Assembly (NCBI GenBank): GCA_021159845.1
Contig: JAGHDS010000142.1
Span: 1 to 13,414, forward strand
Source: Anaerolineae bacterium
GTDB taxonomy: Bacteria; Chloroflexota; Anaerolineae; DUEN01
DNA: 13,414 nucleotides
Direction: 5' to 3'
A program made the translations under genes and the position numbers. The notes under the pieces are model-generated. The model was not told the origin of the DNA, searched no databases, and was given only the letters and a program-made list of their open reading frames with translations. This document shows, one piece after another, positions 12,518-13,414 of the stretch. Position 1 is the stretch's first letter. Each line of letters opens with the position of its first letter.

Positions 12518-13414
12518 TTAGGATTGAATGGCGGCTGGTTGTCGTCCTAGTAAACGGGAGAAAATGCGTTGGATGTCTCGTTGCTCCCATACAACGAGGA
12601 GCGGCACAGCGTTGAATAGCGATGAGTAGGTGCCGCTGATGAGGCCGACGAGCATAGCTGCGATGAATTGCCGGATCGTGGAGCCACCAAAGAGCAGTAA
12701 CGAGACCATCACGAAGATCGCGTTGAGCTGTGTAGCCAGGGATCGGTGGATCGTCTCCAGCAGACTCCGGTTAACAACAGTTTCGAATGGTTCCCCGCGG
12801 TGTTTCGGTACGTTCTCTCGGATGCGGTCGAAGACCACGATAGTGTCCTGTACGGAGAAGCCGATAACCGTCAGCACCGCTGTGAGGAAGAGCGCGTCCG
12901 CCTCCCATCCCCAGAGAAGCCCCGCGATCGAGTACAGGCCAGTGGTGACGAGTATGTCGTGGATCATAGCGATGATGGCACATACGCCGAACCGGAATGG
13001 GTGAGGAACCTGACGGAAGGCAAAGACAATGAACCCAATGATGGCTATGGCGGCGACGACCACTGCCACTGTGGCGGCCTCCGTGACCTCCTTCCCAATA
13101 GTTGGGCCGACGGATCGGAATTGCCGCTCTTCGACGTGGCCGAATTTCTGTTCCAGGGCTTTGCGGAGGGCTATCCTGGTATCGTTGTTGATGGCCTTAA
13201 GCCGGATTACAACGACACGGCCGTCTCCAACCGTTTGTACCATTGTGCCTGTGAAGCCACGATCTACGAAGATAGCACGTACTTCAGCGGGTTGGACGGG
13301 GTGGTCGACCTGGATTTCCCAGAAAGACCCTCCGGTGAAGTCGATGCTGAGACGCAGAGGGGTCCCATAGGTCAGCGTTGAGTAAATCATAGCGATGAGC
13401 CCAGGGATGATGAC
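12518..13414 (-). CDS. secF: Protein translocase subunit SecF (5' end cut by window edge)
   Basis: SecF works with SecD as the proton-driven partner of SecYEG, helping pull exported proteins across the membrane. The frame is open through the right edge, so 298 residues are visible and the N-terminus with the first membrane helix is missing. Visible features are the end of helix 1 and IDFTGGS at the start of the external P1 domain, then SVGPTIGKEV before helix 2. Further on are AMIHDILVTTGLY, the SecF signature IGFSVQDTIVVFDRIREN, LLETIHRSLATQLNA and the C-terminal GLISGTYSSLFNAVPLL. The sequence upstream of the internal ATG at 13390 continues in frame (VIIPGLIA), so that ATG is not the true start. 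secD would be expected just beyond the right edge. The frame opposite it is a shadow. Confidence 0.96.
   Translation of the reverse strand, partial: VIIPGLIAMIYSTLTYGTPLRLSIDFTGGSFWEIQVDHPVQPAEVRAIFVDRGFTGTMVQTVGDGRVVVIRLKAINNDTRIALRKALEQKFGHVEERQFRSVGPTIGKEVTEAATVAVVVAAIAIIGFIVFAFRQVPHPFRFGVCAIIAMIHDILVTTGLYSIAGLLWGWEADALFLTAVLTVIGFSVQDTIVVFDRIRENVPKHRGEPFETVVNRSLLETIHRSLATQLNAIFVMVSLLLFGGSTIRQFIAAMLVGLISGTYSSLFNAVPLLVVWEQRDIQRIFSRLLGRQPAAIQS

Noticed and set aside
12746..13381. A 211-codon open frame antisense to secF.
   Set aside because: No recognisable family and no ribosome-binding site. It mirrors the conserved secF coding sequence.
1..13414. Search for CRISPR arrays, intact transposases, toxin-antitoxin pairs, rRNA and riboswitches.
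   Set aside because: No regularly spaced repeats, no transposase motifs, no paired small genes and no recognisable riboswitch core were seen. A structured RNA in 8200-8600 remains open and is listed as a finding.

Overview
The window is dominated by ordinary housekeeping and cell-envelope genes from a GC-rich bacterium. I think a member of the Chloroflexota (Anaerolineae/Thermoflexia-like) is the best guess. This rests on a general impression of protein style, on gene order (mreB-mreC-mreD-mrdA-rodA in one run, and a cmk-plsC pair) and on spacers rich in GC palindromes. No marker gene proves it.

Layout. From 1 to 1243, on the minus strand, lies tilS (tRNA-Ile lysidine synthase), cut by the left edge. 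A 236-base divergent spacer carries two head-to-head copies of the same extended -10 sequence, one for tilS and one for the rod-shape operon. From 1480 to 7069, on the plus strand, mreB, mreC, mreD, mrdA (PBP2) and rodA form one tightly packed operon that ends in a strong hairpin at 7097-7125. These five proteins make up the elongasome: the MreB filament, the MreC/MreD membrane adaptors, the RodA glycan polymerase and the PBP2 transpeptidase. A convergent aldo/keto reductase gene (7169-8143, minus) follows.

From 8144 to 8781 there is a 638-base stretch without a convincing full gene. It holds several hairpins and repeat fragments, a perfect 9-base direct repeat with 11-base period, and a small frame with a ribosome-binding site whose first residues look like a helix-turn-helix. 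It borders the 3' end of a tRNA-Arg(TCG) gene (8782-8854, minus). That tRNA has a near-consensus promoter and a probable terminator. I read the stretch as an intergenic repeat graveyard, possibly with the remains of an element once integrated at the tRNA.

From 8974 to the right edge, all on the minus strand, transcription runs secF (cut by the right edge), an S11-family D-Ala-D-Ala carboxypeptidase, an RluB-type pseudouridine synthase, cmk and plsC. The last four are overlapping or nearly abutting. The 128-base secF/carboxypeptidase spacer holds an 11-bp hairpin and two 12-base direct repeats 20 bases apart.

How the genes fit together. The plus-strand operon builds the lateral wall and the carboxypeptidase trims its stem peptides. 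SecF, PlsC and Cmk serve secretion, phospholipid synthesis and nucleotide supply. TilS, RluB and tRNA-Arg serve translation. I found no CRISPR array, no intact mobile element, and no gene cluster that looks like a new defence or metabolic system. The second-look items are regulatory and non-coding: leaderless tilS, the structured spacer beside the tRNA, and the tandem repeats before the carboxypeptidase.
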